This document shows, in pieces, positions 9,361 to 18,251 of a DNA stretch of 64,000 bases. This DNA comes from Flavobacteriaceae bacterium UBA3611 (GTDB taxonomy: Bacteria > Bacteroidota > Bacteroidia > Flavobacteriales > Flavobacteriaceae): positions 244,315 to 308,314 of the forward strand of contig DFLU01000010.1 of NCBI GenBank assembly GCA_002375495.1, given 5' to 3'. The notes below the pieces were generated by a model. That model did no database searches. It was given only the letters and a program-made list of their open reading frames with translations, and was not told where the DNA came from. Made by a program: the position numbers and the translations under genes. The stretch's first letter is position 1; the number at the start of each line of letters is the position of its first letter.

Positions 9361-10356
9361 TTATTCCGAAATAATATCTGACACTAAATACGCAATCGCT
9401 TTACCCACTTGCCCAGCGAAAAGCTCCCGGTTGGGTGCTCCTTCACAGATGTGGATATAGGAGCAATTCTGTTTTGCTGAAAAGTACCGCGTAAATTGAC
9501 GGCATTCTTCTACTGTGAATCCGCTTGGGGTCATGGCGCTACTGCCCATATTGGCCACGGTATCCAAATCGATTTCAATACCAAAGGGCTGTTGGCAACA
9601 GTGCTGTTCTGCTTTTTTCAATGCTTCGGAAAAAGGAAATGTTTTTTCAACAGAAATTTCTTCGAAAGTAGAAAAGGCACAAGTGGTGGTTTCTGCTAAT
9701 GTGTTGTACACATTTTGGGATGTATAGTTTCGGTGTAGTCCAAATATGAAATAGTTTTCTAAAAAGCCATCCTTTTGGGCATAACTGAACCCATTTCCGC
9801 TATGTCTGTGCTCTAACTGTCTATAATCGGAGTGTGCGTCAAAATTGATGCAATTCAAGGCTTTTTTCAGCGCAGAGGCTGTTCCTTTCAAATTTCCGTA
9901 GCTGTTGTTGTGCCCACCGCCAATCACAATCGGAATTTTACCGGCAGCGACAATTTTTTCGACTACTTTGCTCACTATGATATCTATTTGCTCAACCAAC
10001 AAACCTAGGTTGAAAAGATAATGCGGGTCGTTAGGATTTAATTTTTCGGCTTCGTCCATCTCAGCCTCACAATCGATTGCCCCCAGGACCAACACAGAAT
10101 CAGCCTTGCAAAGCGCTGTGTGTTGAATGTTACATAAAGCTTTTAGTCCTACTATCCACGCTTCCGAAGTACCTGCAATTCCTTTATTGGCACGAACGCC
10201 AATATCTTCAGGAATACCCAAAAGCACATACTTTTGGGGTGCGTTTTCTAGTGCCTCCCAATTGGAAACAGTGCCGGCAACTTCACCAAACTTTAACTCG
10301 CCTTCCCGCAGATTGGTATGTTGTAACAAGATGTCTTTCGAATAAAATTTCAACAT
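9361..10356 (-). CDS. hutG: Formimidoylglutamase (arginase/ureohydrolase family)
   Basis: The 331-residue protein belongs to the ureohydrolase fold. It has the binuclear Mn ligands in order: GGGHNN (His), DAHSDYR (DxHxD) and EIDLDTV (DxD). Next to imidazolonepropionase, the expected reaction is N-formimidoyl-glutamate to glutamate plus formamide, the last step of histidine degradation. The frame stays open for 14 codons further upstream, but the start at MLKFYSKD is chosen because its ATG overlaps the hutI stop as TAATG, the classic sign of coupled translation. hutH and hutU are not adjacent. Agmatinase is the alternative, but the context favours HutG. Confidence 0.88.
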   Translation of the reverse strand: MLKFYSKDILLQHTNLREGELKFGEVAGTVSNWEALENAPQKYVLLGIPEDIGVRANKGIAGTSEAWIVGLKALCNIQHTALCKADSVLVLGAIDCEAEMDEAEKLNPNDPHYLFNLGLLVEQIDIIVSKVVEKIVAAGKIPIVIGGGHNNSYGNLKGTASALKKALNCINFDAHSDYRQLEHRHSGNGFSYAQKDGFLENYFIFGLHRNYTSQNVYNTLAETTTCAFSTFEEISVEKTFPFSEALKKAEQHCCQQPFGIEIDLDTVANMGSSAMTPSGFTVEECRQFTRYFSAKQNCSYIHICEGAPNRELFAGQVGKAIAYLVSDIISE

Positions 10357-11594
10357 TAGGCTATTATTTTTCCGTTTGCAATTACAGTGTCTATACAATT
10401 GCTTCCAAACGCATACGGTAAGTACCCATACGACGGTATTTCTTTGGTGATGATCACACTTGCGGCTTTTCCTTTGGTAATACTTCCGTGTGAAGCACTC
10501 AAGCCCATAGCATAAGCACCGTTTAAGGTAGCGGCATTAATCGCCTCTTCTGGGGTGAGTCGCATCTTAATACAAGCGGTAGCCACGACAAAATTCATAT
10601 TTCCGCTTGGAGTAGAGCCAGGATTGTAGTCGGTAGCCAACGCGAGAGGCAAGCCGGCGTCTATCAGTTTTCTACCCGGAGTATACGGAATGCTCAAAAA
10701 ATAAGAGCAGGAGGGCAGTGCAACCGGCATGGTATTGCTGTTTTGTAGCACTTCAATGTCGGCTTCTGTCAATACCTCTAAATGGTCTACGCTAAGGGCA
10801 TCGTGCACCACTCCAGCTTTCACCCCGCCAATGGCATTAAATTGATTTACATGTATTTTTGGTACAAATCCGTAGCTGTTGGCCGCACCCAAAAGTTGGT
10901 GTGTGTCTTCAACGCTGAAATATCCTTCTTCACAGAAAATATCTACATAATCGGCTAATTTTTCATTGGCCACCTTTGGCAGCATATCGGTAATGATATG
11001 GTTTAAATATCCTGCTTTGTTTCCTTTAAATTCGTTGGGGACAGCATGTGCCCCTAAAAAAGTGGTTTTAACGGCTACCGGATACTTTTCTTCTAATTTT
11101 TTAGCCACCCGTAGCATTTTTAATTCAGCTTCGGTGGTAAGTCCGTAGCCACTTTTAATTTCAATCGCTCCAGTACCCATTCGTATTACTTCCTCCAATC
11201 GTGCTGCAGATTGTTCATATAGATCTGCTTCAGAAGTGTTTTGCAGTTTTTTGGCGCTATTTAGAATTCCACCGCCATTTTCGGCAATTTGTTGGTAGGT
11301 AAGACCGTTAATTCGGTCTACAAATTCTTGCTCCCGATTTCCGGCATAAACAATATGGGTATGGCTATCGCACCACGTGGGGAGCACTATTTTACCAGTG
11401 CAGTCTATGGTTTTTTCTACGGAAATTTTAGGCAATTGCTGCATGGTACCAAAATCTGAAATGCAGTCGCCATCTAGTAAAAGCCAAGCATTTTTAAGGG
11501 TTGGTAAGATGTTCATATCGGTGCCAGCTACTTTTGAAGGCGCTTCTTCCCGAACTTGAAGTAATTCTTTAATATTTACTAACAATAATTTCAT
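10356..11594 (-). CDS. hutI: Imidazolonepropionase
   Basis: This 412-residue amidohydrolase-fold protein has the metal site DSHTHIVYAG (HxH), a further His in VNQFNAIGG and VDHLEVL regions, and the catalytic Asp in LATDYNPGS. The family signature NREQEFVDRINGLTYQQIAENGGGI is close to HutI. It hydrolyses imidazolone-5-propanoate to N-formimidoyl-glutamate in the cytoplasm. Its stop overlaps the hutG start by one base (TAATG). A sequence TAAAGATA on the plus strand at 11599-11606 reads TATCTTTA on the minus strand and could be a -7 box unusually close to the start. Confidence 0.92.
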   Translation of the reverse strand: MKLLLVNIKELLQVREEAPSKVAGTDMNILPTLKNAWLLLDGDCISDFGTMQQLPKISVEKTIDCTGKIVLPTWCDSHTHIVYAGNREQEFVDRINGLTYQQIAENGGGILNSAKKLQNTSEADLYEQSAARLEEVIRMGTGAIEIKSGYGLTTEAELKMLRVAKKLEEKYPVAVKTTFLGAHAVPNEFKGNKAGYLNHIITDMLPKVANEKLADYVDIFCEEGYFSVEDTHQLLGAANSYGFVPKIHVNQFNAIGGVKAGVVHDALSVDHLEVLTEADIEVLQNSNTMPVALPSCSYFLSIPYTPGRKLIDAGLPLALATDYNPGSTPSGNMNFVVATACIKMRLTPEEAINAATLNGAYAMGLSASHGSITKGKAASVIITKEIPSYGYLPYAFGSNCIDTVIANGKIIA

Positions 11595-11654
11595 TGGCTA
11601 AAGATAGCAAACCTGCACAGGAATTAATACCTTAGACCTTCAAAATATTACAGC

Positions 11655-12833
11655 ATGGGTGATTCAAAAAACATGGGATTAAATACAATTTGTGCGCACG
11701 TGGGTGAAGTGAAAGATGAGCAATTTAAAGGAGCCATTTCTCCGCTTTACATGAGCAGTTCGTACGCCTACGAAAATGTAGACGTAAAACGCTATCCGCG
11801 TTACTTTAATACCCCCAATCAAGAAGCTTTGGGTAAAAAAATAGCGGCCTTAGAACACACCGAATCTGGAATGATCTTCGGAAGTGGTATGGCAGCCGTG
11901 AGCCATTGCTTGCTTGCTTTTTTGCAAAAGGGAGACCACATTGTGTTACAAAAAACATTGTATGGTGGTACTTATAATTTTGTGGTGGAAGAGTTCCATA
12001 AGTTCGGAATTGAATATTCGTTTACCGATGGTTTTTCAGAAGCTGATTTCAGAAGAGAACTTCAGCCAAACACCAAAGTAATTTATGTAGAAACACCGAG
12101 CAATCCGTTGATGCTGATTACCGATTTGCAGATGATTTCCAACATCGCCAAAGAGCATGGTTTGGTGTCTATGATAGACAATACATTTGCTTCTCCTGTA
12201 AACCAAAATCCAGCCGATTTCGGAATAGATATCATGATACACAGTGCCACCAAATATATGGGTGGCCATAGCGATATCTGTGCAGGAGCTGTAGCTGCTA
12301 GTTCAGCACATATGGAACGCATCTGGAATTTATCGAAGAATATCGGTGGCAGTTTAAGCGATTATACCGTTTGGTTGTTAGAGCGCAGTTTAAAAACAAT
12401 GGCGCTACGTGTGAAAGCGCAGAATAAAAATGCCAAGAGAATGGCGAAATGGTTACAACAACATCCGTTAGTAGAAAAGGTGCATTATCCCGGACTAAAA
12501 GACCATCCAGATTACGACTTGGCAAAACGACAAATGCGCGGATTTACGGGTATGTTGTCTTTTGAGCTGATTCCTTCAGTAGATGCAGAAGCTTTTATGC
12601 AGGCATTGCAGCTCATTAAACAATCTATGAGCCTTGCAGGGGTAGAATCTACTATTTTGTCGCCTGCTAAAACAAGCCACGCATTGCTTTCTGCGGAAGA
12701 AAGAGCCCATCAGGGAATTTCAGATAAATTATTGCGATTTTCAGTAGGAATTGAAGAAAAGAAAGACCTAGTAAACGATATGGAGCAAGCGTTTCATAAG
12801 GTTGCGAAAAGTAATGCTGTGATGCAAGATTGA
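11655..12833 (+). CDS. Cys/Met metabolism PLP-dependent enzyme (trans-sulfuration family)
   Basis: This 392-residue fold-type I PLP enzyme carries the Schiff-base lysine in HSATKYMGGHSD (K200), the phosphate-binding GSGMAAVSHCLLAF region and VETPSNPL. The family covers cystathionine gamma-synthase, cystathionine beta/gamma-lyase, O-acetylhomoserine sulfhydrylase and methionine gamma-lyase. The C-terminal SMSLAGVESTILSPAKTSH segment is typical of the lyase/synthase group. Which sulfur amino-acid reaction it performs cannot be fixed from sequence. It is followed after 22 bases by the DUF4287 gene and then bshB1, so it may feed cysteine towards the low-molecular-weight thiol bacillithiol. That metabolic link is inference. 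Confidence 0.88.
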   Translation: MGDSKNMGLNTICAHVGEVKDEQFKGAISPLYMSSSYAYENVDVKRYPRYFNTPNQEALGKKIAALEHTESGMIFGSGMAAVSHCLLAFLQKGDHIVLQKTLYGGTYNFVVEEFHKFGIEYSFTDGFSEADFRRELQPNTKVIYVETPSNPLMLITDLQMISNIAKEHGLVSMIDNTFASPVNQNPADFGIDIMIHSATKYMGGHSDICAGAVAASSAHMERIWNLSKNIGGSLSDYTVWLLERSLKTMALRVKAQNKNAKRMAKWLQQHPLVEKVHYPGLKDHPDYDLAKRQMRGFTGMLSFELIPSVDAEAFMQALQLIKQSMSLAGVESTILSPAKTSHALLSAEERAHQGISDKLLRFSVGIEEKKDLVNDMEQAFHKVAKSNAVMQD

Positions 12834-12855
12834 ATAAAAATTAAAAAAATAAACA

Positions 12856-13398
12856 ATGGATAAAGCATTGCAAACCATGATAGACAATATGCCCGAAAAA
12901 ACGGGTAAATCGCTTGATGAGTGGAAATCGCTCCTAAAAACGAAAAATTTCGGCAAACATTCAGAAGCCGTTAATTTTCTTAAAAAGGATTTTGGGGTTA
13001 CCCACGGATTTGCAAATACGATTGTAGCACTGTCTAAAGATCAAAATGATACTCCAGAAGATCTGGTTAATAACCAATTTAAAGGAAAGGAAGCGCTGTT
13101 GCCTATCTATAAAAAATTGTTGAGCACGGCCCAAAATTTTGGCAAAGACGTTACAGTTACGCCAAAAAAGACGAGTGTAAGTATGATACGTGGAAAACAG
13201 TTCGCGCTTGTAAAACCGGCTACAAAATCACGCATAGACCTTGGGTTAAAGCTGAAAGACAAACCAACCACCGATCGTTTAGAGAATTCTGGACCTTTTG
13301 GCACGATGTGCACACATCGTGTACGACTTGAAGATGTCTCACAGGTTGATACAGAACTGAAAAACTGGCTTAAAGAAGCATACGAACAAGCACTTTAG
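12856..13398 (+). CDS. DUF4287 and DUF5655 domain protein
   Basis: The 180-residue protein has two parts. Residues 1-65 (LQTMIDNMPEKTGKSLDEWK to HGFANTIVAL) match the helical DUF4287 domain as I remember it. Residues about 75-178 (LPIYKKLLSTAQNFG, KQFALVKPATKSRIDLGLKL, CTHRVRLEDVSQVDTELKNWL) match DUF5655. No catalytic motif is recognisable, and there is no signal peptide. It sits between a PLP enzyme and bshB1 with gaps of 22 and 14 bases, so all three are likely in one transcript. The function is unknown. Confidence 0.82.
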   Translation: MDKALQTMIDNMPEKTGKSLDEWKSLLKTKNFGKHSEAVNFLKKDFGVTHGFANTIVALSKDQNDTPEDLVNNQFKGKEALLPIYKKLLSTAQNFGKDVTVTPKKTSVSMIRGKQFALVKPATKSRIDLGLKLKDKPTTDRLENSGPFGTMCTHRVRLEDVSQVDTELKNWLKEAYEQAL

Positions 13399-13412
13399 AA
13401 AATAACAAATAG

Positions 13413-14129
13413 ATGAAACTAGATATATTGGCTGTTGGCGCACATCCTGACGATGTTGAAATGAGCGCCGGTGGCACCATCGCGAAAGAGATAGCAAACG
13501 GTAAAAAAGTTGGGATTTTAGATATCACCGAAGGTGAGCTGGGTACCCGAGGTAGTGCCGCAATACGAAAAGACGAAGCAAAAGCTGCAGCCGACATTTT
13601 GGGAGTTTCGATGCGCCACAATTTAGCGTTTGCCGACGGCTTTTTTGAAAATAATCACGCCACACAACTTGAAGTTATTAAAATTATAAGAAAATACCGC
13701 CCAGAAATTATTCTGTGCAATGCGGTGGACGATCGGCACATAGATCACGGTAGGGGAAGTAAATTAGTGAGTGATGCTTGTTTTTTGAGCGGACTTGTAA
13801 AAATTGAGACCATACACGAAGGCAACCACCAACACCCGTGGCGACCAAAACATGTGTACCATTACATTCAATGGAAAGAGTTAACCCCAGATGTTGTGGT
13901 AGATATTTCTGGTTTTGAAGACCAAAAGATGAAAGCGATTTTCGCTTATAAAAGTCAGTTTTTCGATGAACACTCCAAAGAACCTAATACCCCAATTTCG
14001 TCTAAAAATGCAACCGACAGCATGTTATACAGAAACAGGAACTTGGGAAGGCTCATTGGAACCGAAGCGGCAGAAGGTTTTACGGTAGAGCGTTTGCCTG
14101 CGGTTGATTCAATTTTCGATTTGATTTAA
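13413..14129 (+). CDS. bshB1: Bacillithiol biosynthesis deacetylase BshB1
   Basis: The 238-residue protein is a LmbE/PIG-L zinc deacetylase, with AHPDDVEMSAGGT (AHPDD metal site) at 10-22 and further ligands in ILCNAVDDRHIDHGRG. In bacillithiol synthesis it removes the acetyl group from GlcNAc-malate. The close match to the BshB1 subfamily (ITEGELGTRGS, KHVYHYIQW) favours it over a generic PIG-L enzyme. It is the last gene of the 11655-14129 operon. The tRNA-His promoter begins 16 bases after its stop. Confidence 0.9.
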   Translation: MKLDILAVGAHPDDVEMSAGGTIAKEIANGKKVGILDITEGELGTRGSAAIRKDEAKAAADILGVSMRHNLAFADGFFENNHATQLEVIKIIRKYRPEIILCNAVDDRHIDHGRGSKLVSDACFLSGLVKIETIHEGNHQHPWRPKHVYHYIQWKELTPDVVVDISGFEDQKMKAIFAYKSQFFDEHSKEPNTPISSKNATDSMLYRNRNLGRLIGTEAAEGFTVERLPAVDSIFDLI

Positions 14130-14145
14130 AAAAAATACGAAGCTA

Positions 14146-14176
14146 TTGTACAAGCGTTAGATTTGAAGTATATTTG
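14146..14176 (+). promoter_or_regulatory. Promoter of tRNA-His
   Basis: TTG (14146-14148), 20 bases, then TATATTTG (14169-14176), a perfect TAnnTTTG -7 box, 28 bases upstream of the tRNA. Confidence 0.7.
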
Positions 14177-14203
14177 CATCCGCTTTTCAAACGAAAAGTA
14201 AAT

Positions 14204-14278
14204 GGTGGTTGTAGCTCAGTTGGTTAGAGCGCCTGATTGTGGTTCAGGAGGTCGTCGGTTCGAGACCGATCTTCCACC
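14204..14278 (+). tRNA. tRNA-His (GTG anticodon)
   Basis: Full cloverleaf: G-1 (14204), acceptor GTGGTTG/CTTCCAC, D arm GCTC...GAGC, anticodon arm CCTGA-TTGTGGT-TCAGG with anticodon GTG, and T arm GTCGG-TTCGAGA-CCGAT. The extra G-1 opposite C73 is the identity element of tRNA-His. Acceptor positions 5-68 and 6-67 are both U-U, so the stem is weaker than usual. CCA is not fully encoded (CA follows the discriminator). Confidence 0.95.
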
Positions 14279-14285
14279 CAAACAA

Positions 14286-14314
14286 AACCTTCAAGGAAAC
14301 TTGGAGGTTTTTTT
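14286..14314 (+). terminator. Intrinsic terminator of tRNA-His
   Basis: Stem AACCTTCAAG (14286-14295), loop GAAA, stem CTTGGAGGTT (14300-14309) with one T-G wobble, then a T run to 14314. Confidence 0.85.
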
Positions 14315-14360
14315 GTGGAGTTTTGCGTGAGCTTGCTCATGGCAAAACTCCACAAAAAAA
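14308..14360. repeat. 19-bp perfect inverted repeat overlapping the terminator
   Basis: Bases 14308-14326 (T7, then GTGGAGTTTTGC) are the exact reverse complement of 14342-14360. The loop carries a further TGAG/CTCA pairing. The left arm reuses the T run of the tRNA-His terminator. Confidence 0.85.
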
Positions 14361-14369
14361 GCTTTTACG

Positions 14370-14414
14370 AGCGCAGCTCGTAGGTTTTGTTTAGCAGGTT
14401 TCCCCAATTGCGGT
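14370..14414 (+). repeat. 45-bp direct repeat, copy 1
   Basis: Begins AGCGCAGCTCGTAGG and ends CCCCAATTGCGGT. It matches 14486-14530 with one difference (G versus A in CAGRTTT). Confidence 0.9.
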
Positions 14415-14485
14415 CCTGCGCAACACGCCAGTGATTGCGCTAAACCGATTCTTCAGATTATATTCGGGTTAGAATAAAATGATCC

Positions 14486-14530
14486 AGCGCAGCTCGTAGG
14501 TTTTGTTTAGCAGATTTCCCCAATTGCGGT
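14486..14530 (+). repeat. 45-bp direct repeat, copy 2
   Basis: Second copy of the unit at 14370-14414, in the same orientation, 116 bases downstream, with one mismatch. Confidence 0.9.
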
Positions 14531-14695
14531 TTGACGCAATAAACTTATTCCTATAAGCCCGTGTTGCGCGGTACCATTTTAGATGTATTGGCAAAACTAT
14601 TCGTCTCTAAAAAAGATTTTGTTTTAGTAGATTATCTCTGCATCTTTGTCGGCAAGCGTTAAAGCCCCTTATTTATATAACATCTACTTATCATC

Positions 14696-17600
14696 ATGCA
14701 TTCACGTAATATTTTCGTTTCTATATTCCTTTGTTTTACTGCTATAGTCGCCGCCCAAGATCGGTCTAATTATAAATTACTCTGGGAGATTACCAAAAAC
14801 AACACAGTAGGTAAGTCGTATGTTTTCGGCACCATGCACCTTCAAGATGAGCGTGTATTTCAATTTTCAGACTCGGTTATCCCTGCTATAAAGAACACAG
14901 AAATTTTCGCCCTTGAAATCGACCCAAACATCATGGGAGGTGCTATCAAGGAAAAGATGGAATCTTATGAAGGGACTCAAAACATTTATAAAGAAATACT
15001 TTCCCAAGAAGAATACGAGCGCCTTGCCCAAAAGTTCATGGAAATAAATGGTTCGTCTATTGAAGACTTTCCGATTTCACATCCGCTTATGATCGAATCG
15101 GCTTTATCGCCTAATATTTCAAAAGAAACCGATAAGCGTACTTTTTTAGATGTCTATTTGTTTGGGGTAGCCAATCATTTCAACAAAGAAATCACCGGAC
15201 TTGAAGATTTGGATGATCAGATTCCAGATATGGAAGATATTCCGAAGGAAGAGCTGCGGCATGCAATTTTAGAATTGATAGATTTAGATGAAGCAGAGGC
15301 GAACCAACAGTTAGAGCGTCTCATAGACGTATATTATCAGGGCAGCCTAGAACAAATTTATTATTATTTAAACGGTTGGTGGCCCATCGATAAAGTAATG
15401 GAAAGACGCAACACCAAAATGGTAAAGAGCCTAGATTCTATCATGCAGCGAAAAACAATCTTTGCTGGGGTAGGAGCGGCCCACCTCCCGGGAAACAGTG
15501 GCGTACTAGATTTATTGGAAAAGAAAGGATATACTGTGAGACCCGTGGGTGCTACCTTTAACGATCCTGAGTTTACATTCGATTTGAAAGTTAATGAAGA
15601 CGATTGGATGACTACCACTTATAAAGAAGCTGGTTTTAGTTTAAAGACTCCAGATAAGGCCATCGCGATTCCCATGTCTGGACAATACAATATTTATACG
15701 GTAGCAGACTTGTATTCGGGAGGGAGTTTCAGTTATTTCTTTATGGATTATACTGGTTCAGATCTCGCAAGCGAGGGAAATATCATAGACAAGGTGATTG
15801 ACAACCAATTGGAAGATGCTACTAACGAATTAATAGGCCGAAGAGAAATTTCAGTAGGCGATAGTAACGGAGTTGAAGTAATCATGAAAACAGAAGATGG
15901 CACTATGCGTGCACAATATTTCGATATTGATAATCATCTTTTTGCGTTTTTAGTTGAAAATCAGATGAGCGAACTTTCATCACCTTACGTCGACACCTTT
16001 TTTAATTCGATTCAATTTTTTGAACGGGAAGTTCCCGAAGTAACCTGGGAAACTCTTGAAAATGATTTAGGGGCGTACACAGTGCAAACAATTGGTGAGA
16101 CGACCGATTTGTCGAGAACGGCACCAGACCCCAGCAATCCCGATATTGAGTATTTTCTGCACCTGTTCTCAATGAAGGATCCCAACCAGAATACGTTCAA
16201 CTTATTTCGATACAACGACCAGCCTATTGGCTATTACTTGAACGACGCAGACCTATTTAACGAACAAGTTTCTAGTCTTCTGGAAAATCAAGGAAAAATT
16301 CTTAGTGAGCCAAAAGAAATTGAGGTAGATGGAGTTCCAGGGACGTCATACGAAATTGAACTCTCGAAAACCTATCATGCCCGAGCGCATGCTTTTTTTA
16401 GGGGAAATCGTTTTTATTTGCTGCTAAGCCAAGCCATCTCCAAAGACGATACCATTTCGGAAAATGATACTTTTCTGAATTCCCTGAAGTTTAATCCGTA
16501 CCAACCCCTTAAATTAGATTCGTTAATTACATTGAATGACCGGCACCAAATACGGATGCCGCAATTTCCAGAACTGAAAGAAACCATTGCGTATACGGCT
16601 TCAGATATGTTCGAGTCGTACAATGCGTATGCTGCGCTAGATGCCGCTACTGGGGGCTGCTATATGATTCAGAAGATAACGGCAACACCTTATTTGAGGT
16701 CTGAGGCACTCGAAAAATTCTATGACGATTATACCGAAGACATACTTGAATACAATGATACGATTATCGGTTCGAAACCAAGTACATTGGGAGGATTGCC
16801 ATCTAGACAACTCCTCCTTCAGAATGGAAATAGCCATATTAGACAAAAAATTGAATTATTACTTGATGGAAGGGATATCATATTGCTATTAAGTTATGTA
16901 GGTGAAGACGAATTGGATAGGGTAGATACCTACTTCAACACATTTGAGATTAATGGTACGTCTTCAAATTTTAATTTAACAGATTCGAAAATGGATTTGT
17001 TTGTAAAGAACCTGAAAAGTAAAGATTCGTTGGTGTTTGAATCGGCTAAAGGAGCCTTCAGCTACTATATATTCGACAAATCTGAAGAAAAAGCACTTTC
17101 AAAATTATTGAATGTTAAATTTATGGATGAAGGCGAAACCTATTCGGTTAAAAATAAAATCATCGATGAAATCGCTACGTTGGATAGTAAAAAGTCTTTA
17201 AAAACCCTTTTGAAATTTTATAAATCAACAAATGCGTCCAACAACCATAAAACCCAAATAATGGGTTGGCTTCCTGAGTTGACCGATAAAAATGCACTTC
17301 CTGCCTTTTTCGAGTTCTTGCAAGAGAAAGACTTAACCATACAAGAGGATGTCGACTTTGATATCTTTAATGGCCTGAAAGACAAGCCAGAGGTCGTGGT
17401 GGCTGAAAGTGCCCGATTATTATCCGTATTAAAGTATGAACCTTATCGAGATGGTATTGTAGATTTGTTCAGTAACCATATGAAAGACTCTCTGTATGGA
17501 CCTAAATTATACCAGTATAGCGAACAACTGCTCACGTATTTTGAAACAGATGCAAAAAAATACAACGATACCATACAGCGCAAGCAGTTTTCATACCTTG

Positions 17601-18157
17601 GTTATACATTAATTTCAAGTTATATCGACATCGCTAAGGCACAACAAACACTAAGCCCTACTACTGAACGTGCTTTATTGACATTGGCCGATAGTCCAGA
17701 GTCTGACTCGTCGATTGCCCTAAGGGCATTGCTTGCTGCGATTGAAAAAGAAGTTGAAATTGCACCAGAATTTTTATCCCAAAAGATGGAAAATCTGTAT
17801 AATCGCTACGAAATCATGGAAGCCTTGATAGATGCCGGTTTACCAGACCAGGTTCCAGAAAACTTTTTAGCACCAATCGAATATGGTAGATTATCGTTGT
17901 ACAATGCTGTGGGTGATACGAGTTTCGATTATTACCCGAATACCATCACGGTGGTAGGCGAAATAGAGCACGAAGAACAGCAGTATTTTATTTATTCGTT
18001 TTCGTTTGAAGATGACGACGCCACCTACCTAGGTGGAGTTGCGTCTACGACCATCGATGTTGCAGAACTTTCACCTTTTGAAGTATATACCAGTATGAAC
18101 GAATTTGATAGCGACAATTGGAAAGAACAAGCCATAAAGATGTTGCGTACTGAATAG
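14696..18157 (+). CDS. Multidomain secreted TraB/GumN family protein
   Basis: The 1153-residue protein starts with a signal peptide (about 1-20, ending VAAQD). Residues about 25-285 are a TraB/GumN (TIKI-like) domain, with LLWEITKNNTVGKSYVFGTMH (GTxH motif), EIDPN and GVGAAHLPG. Then come three similar alpha/beta units ending at about 431 (DTFFNSIQF), 589 (DTFLNSLKF) and 742 (DTYFNTFEI), which look like an internal repeat of a PsbP/Mog1-type sandwich. The C-terminal third (about 760-1020) is helical and HEAT-like. TraB/GumN proteins of the TIKI type are metalloproteases, but activity here is unproven. Typical bacterial GumN proteins are about 300 residues, so this one is unusually long. Confidence 0.8.
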   Translation: MHSRNIFVSIFLCFTAIVAAQDRSNYKLLWEITKNNTVGKSYVFGTMHLQDERVFQFSDSVIPAIKNTEIFALEIDPNIMGGAIKEKMESYEGTQNIYKEILSQEEYERLAQKFMEINGSSIEDFPISHPLMIESALSPNISKETDKRTFLDVYLFGVANHFNKEITGLEDLDDQIPDMEDIPKEELRHAILELIDLDEAEANQQLERLIDVYYQGSLEQIYYYLNGWWPIDKVMERRNTKMVKSLDSIMQRKTIFAGVGAAHLPGNSGVLDLLEKKGYTVRPVGATFNDPEFTFDLKVNEDDWMTTTYKEAGFSLKTPDKAIAIPMSGQYNIYTVADLYSGGSFSYFFMDYTGSDLASEGNIIDKVIDNQLEDATNELIGRREISVGDSNGVEVIMKTEDGTMRAQYFDIDNHLFAFLVENQMSELSSPYVDTFFNSIQFFEREVPEVTWETLENDLGAYTVQTIGETTDLSRTAPDPSNPDIEYFLHLFSMKDPNQNTFNLFRYNDQPIGYYLNDADLFNEQVSSLLENQGKILSEPKEIEVDGVPGTSYEIELSKTYHARAHAFFRGNRFYLLLSQAISKDDTISENDTFLNSLKFNPYQPLKLDSLITLNDRHQIRMPQFPELKETIAYTASDMFESYNAYAALDAATGGCYMIQKITATPYLRSEALEKFYDDYTEDILEYNDTIIGSKPSTLGGLPSRQLLLQNGNSHIRQKIELLLDGRDIILLLSYVGEDELDRVDTYFNTFEINGTSSNFNLTDSKMDLFVKNLKSKDSLVFESAKGAFSYYIFDKSEEKALSKLLNVKFMDEGETYSVKNKIIDEIATLDSKKSLKTLLKFYKSTNASNNHKTQIMGWLPELTDKNALPAFFEFLQEKDLTIQEDVDFDIFNGLKDKPEVVVAESARLLSVLKYEPYRDGIVDLFSNHMKDSLYGPKLYQYSEQLLTYFETDAKKYNDTIQRKQFSYLGYTLISSYIDIAKAQQTLSPTTERALLTLADSPESDSSIALRALLAAIEKEVEIAPEFLSQKMENLYNRYEIMEALIDAGLPDQVPENFLAPIEYGRLSLYNAVGDTSFDYYPNTITVVGEIEHEEQQYFIYSFSFEDDDATYLGGVASTTIDVAELSPFEVYTSMNEFDSDNWKEQAIKMLRTE

Positions 18158-18251
18158 CAAACCTAGCTACGGTGATGAAGATGGTATAAATTCGTGTTAA
18201 ACACGAATAGAACTCTGATAAATTATTTTATTTTGAGGGAAACAACCTATC

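Larger units (their letters stand above)
14315..14695. other. Non-coding region rich in palindromes and a direct repeat
   Basis: No convincing reading frame is present in these 381 bases. They hold the long inverted repeat at 14308-14360, a small hairpin ACGAGC-GCA-GCTCGT near 14367-14381, two copies of a 45-base repeat, and the upstream region of the TraB/GumN gene. Confidence 0.7.

Noticed and set aside
11595..11654. SAM-type riboswitch upstream of the PLP enzyme
   Set aside because: Only about 60 bases separate the divergent genes and no riboswitch core can be seen.
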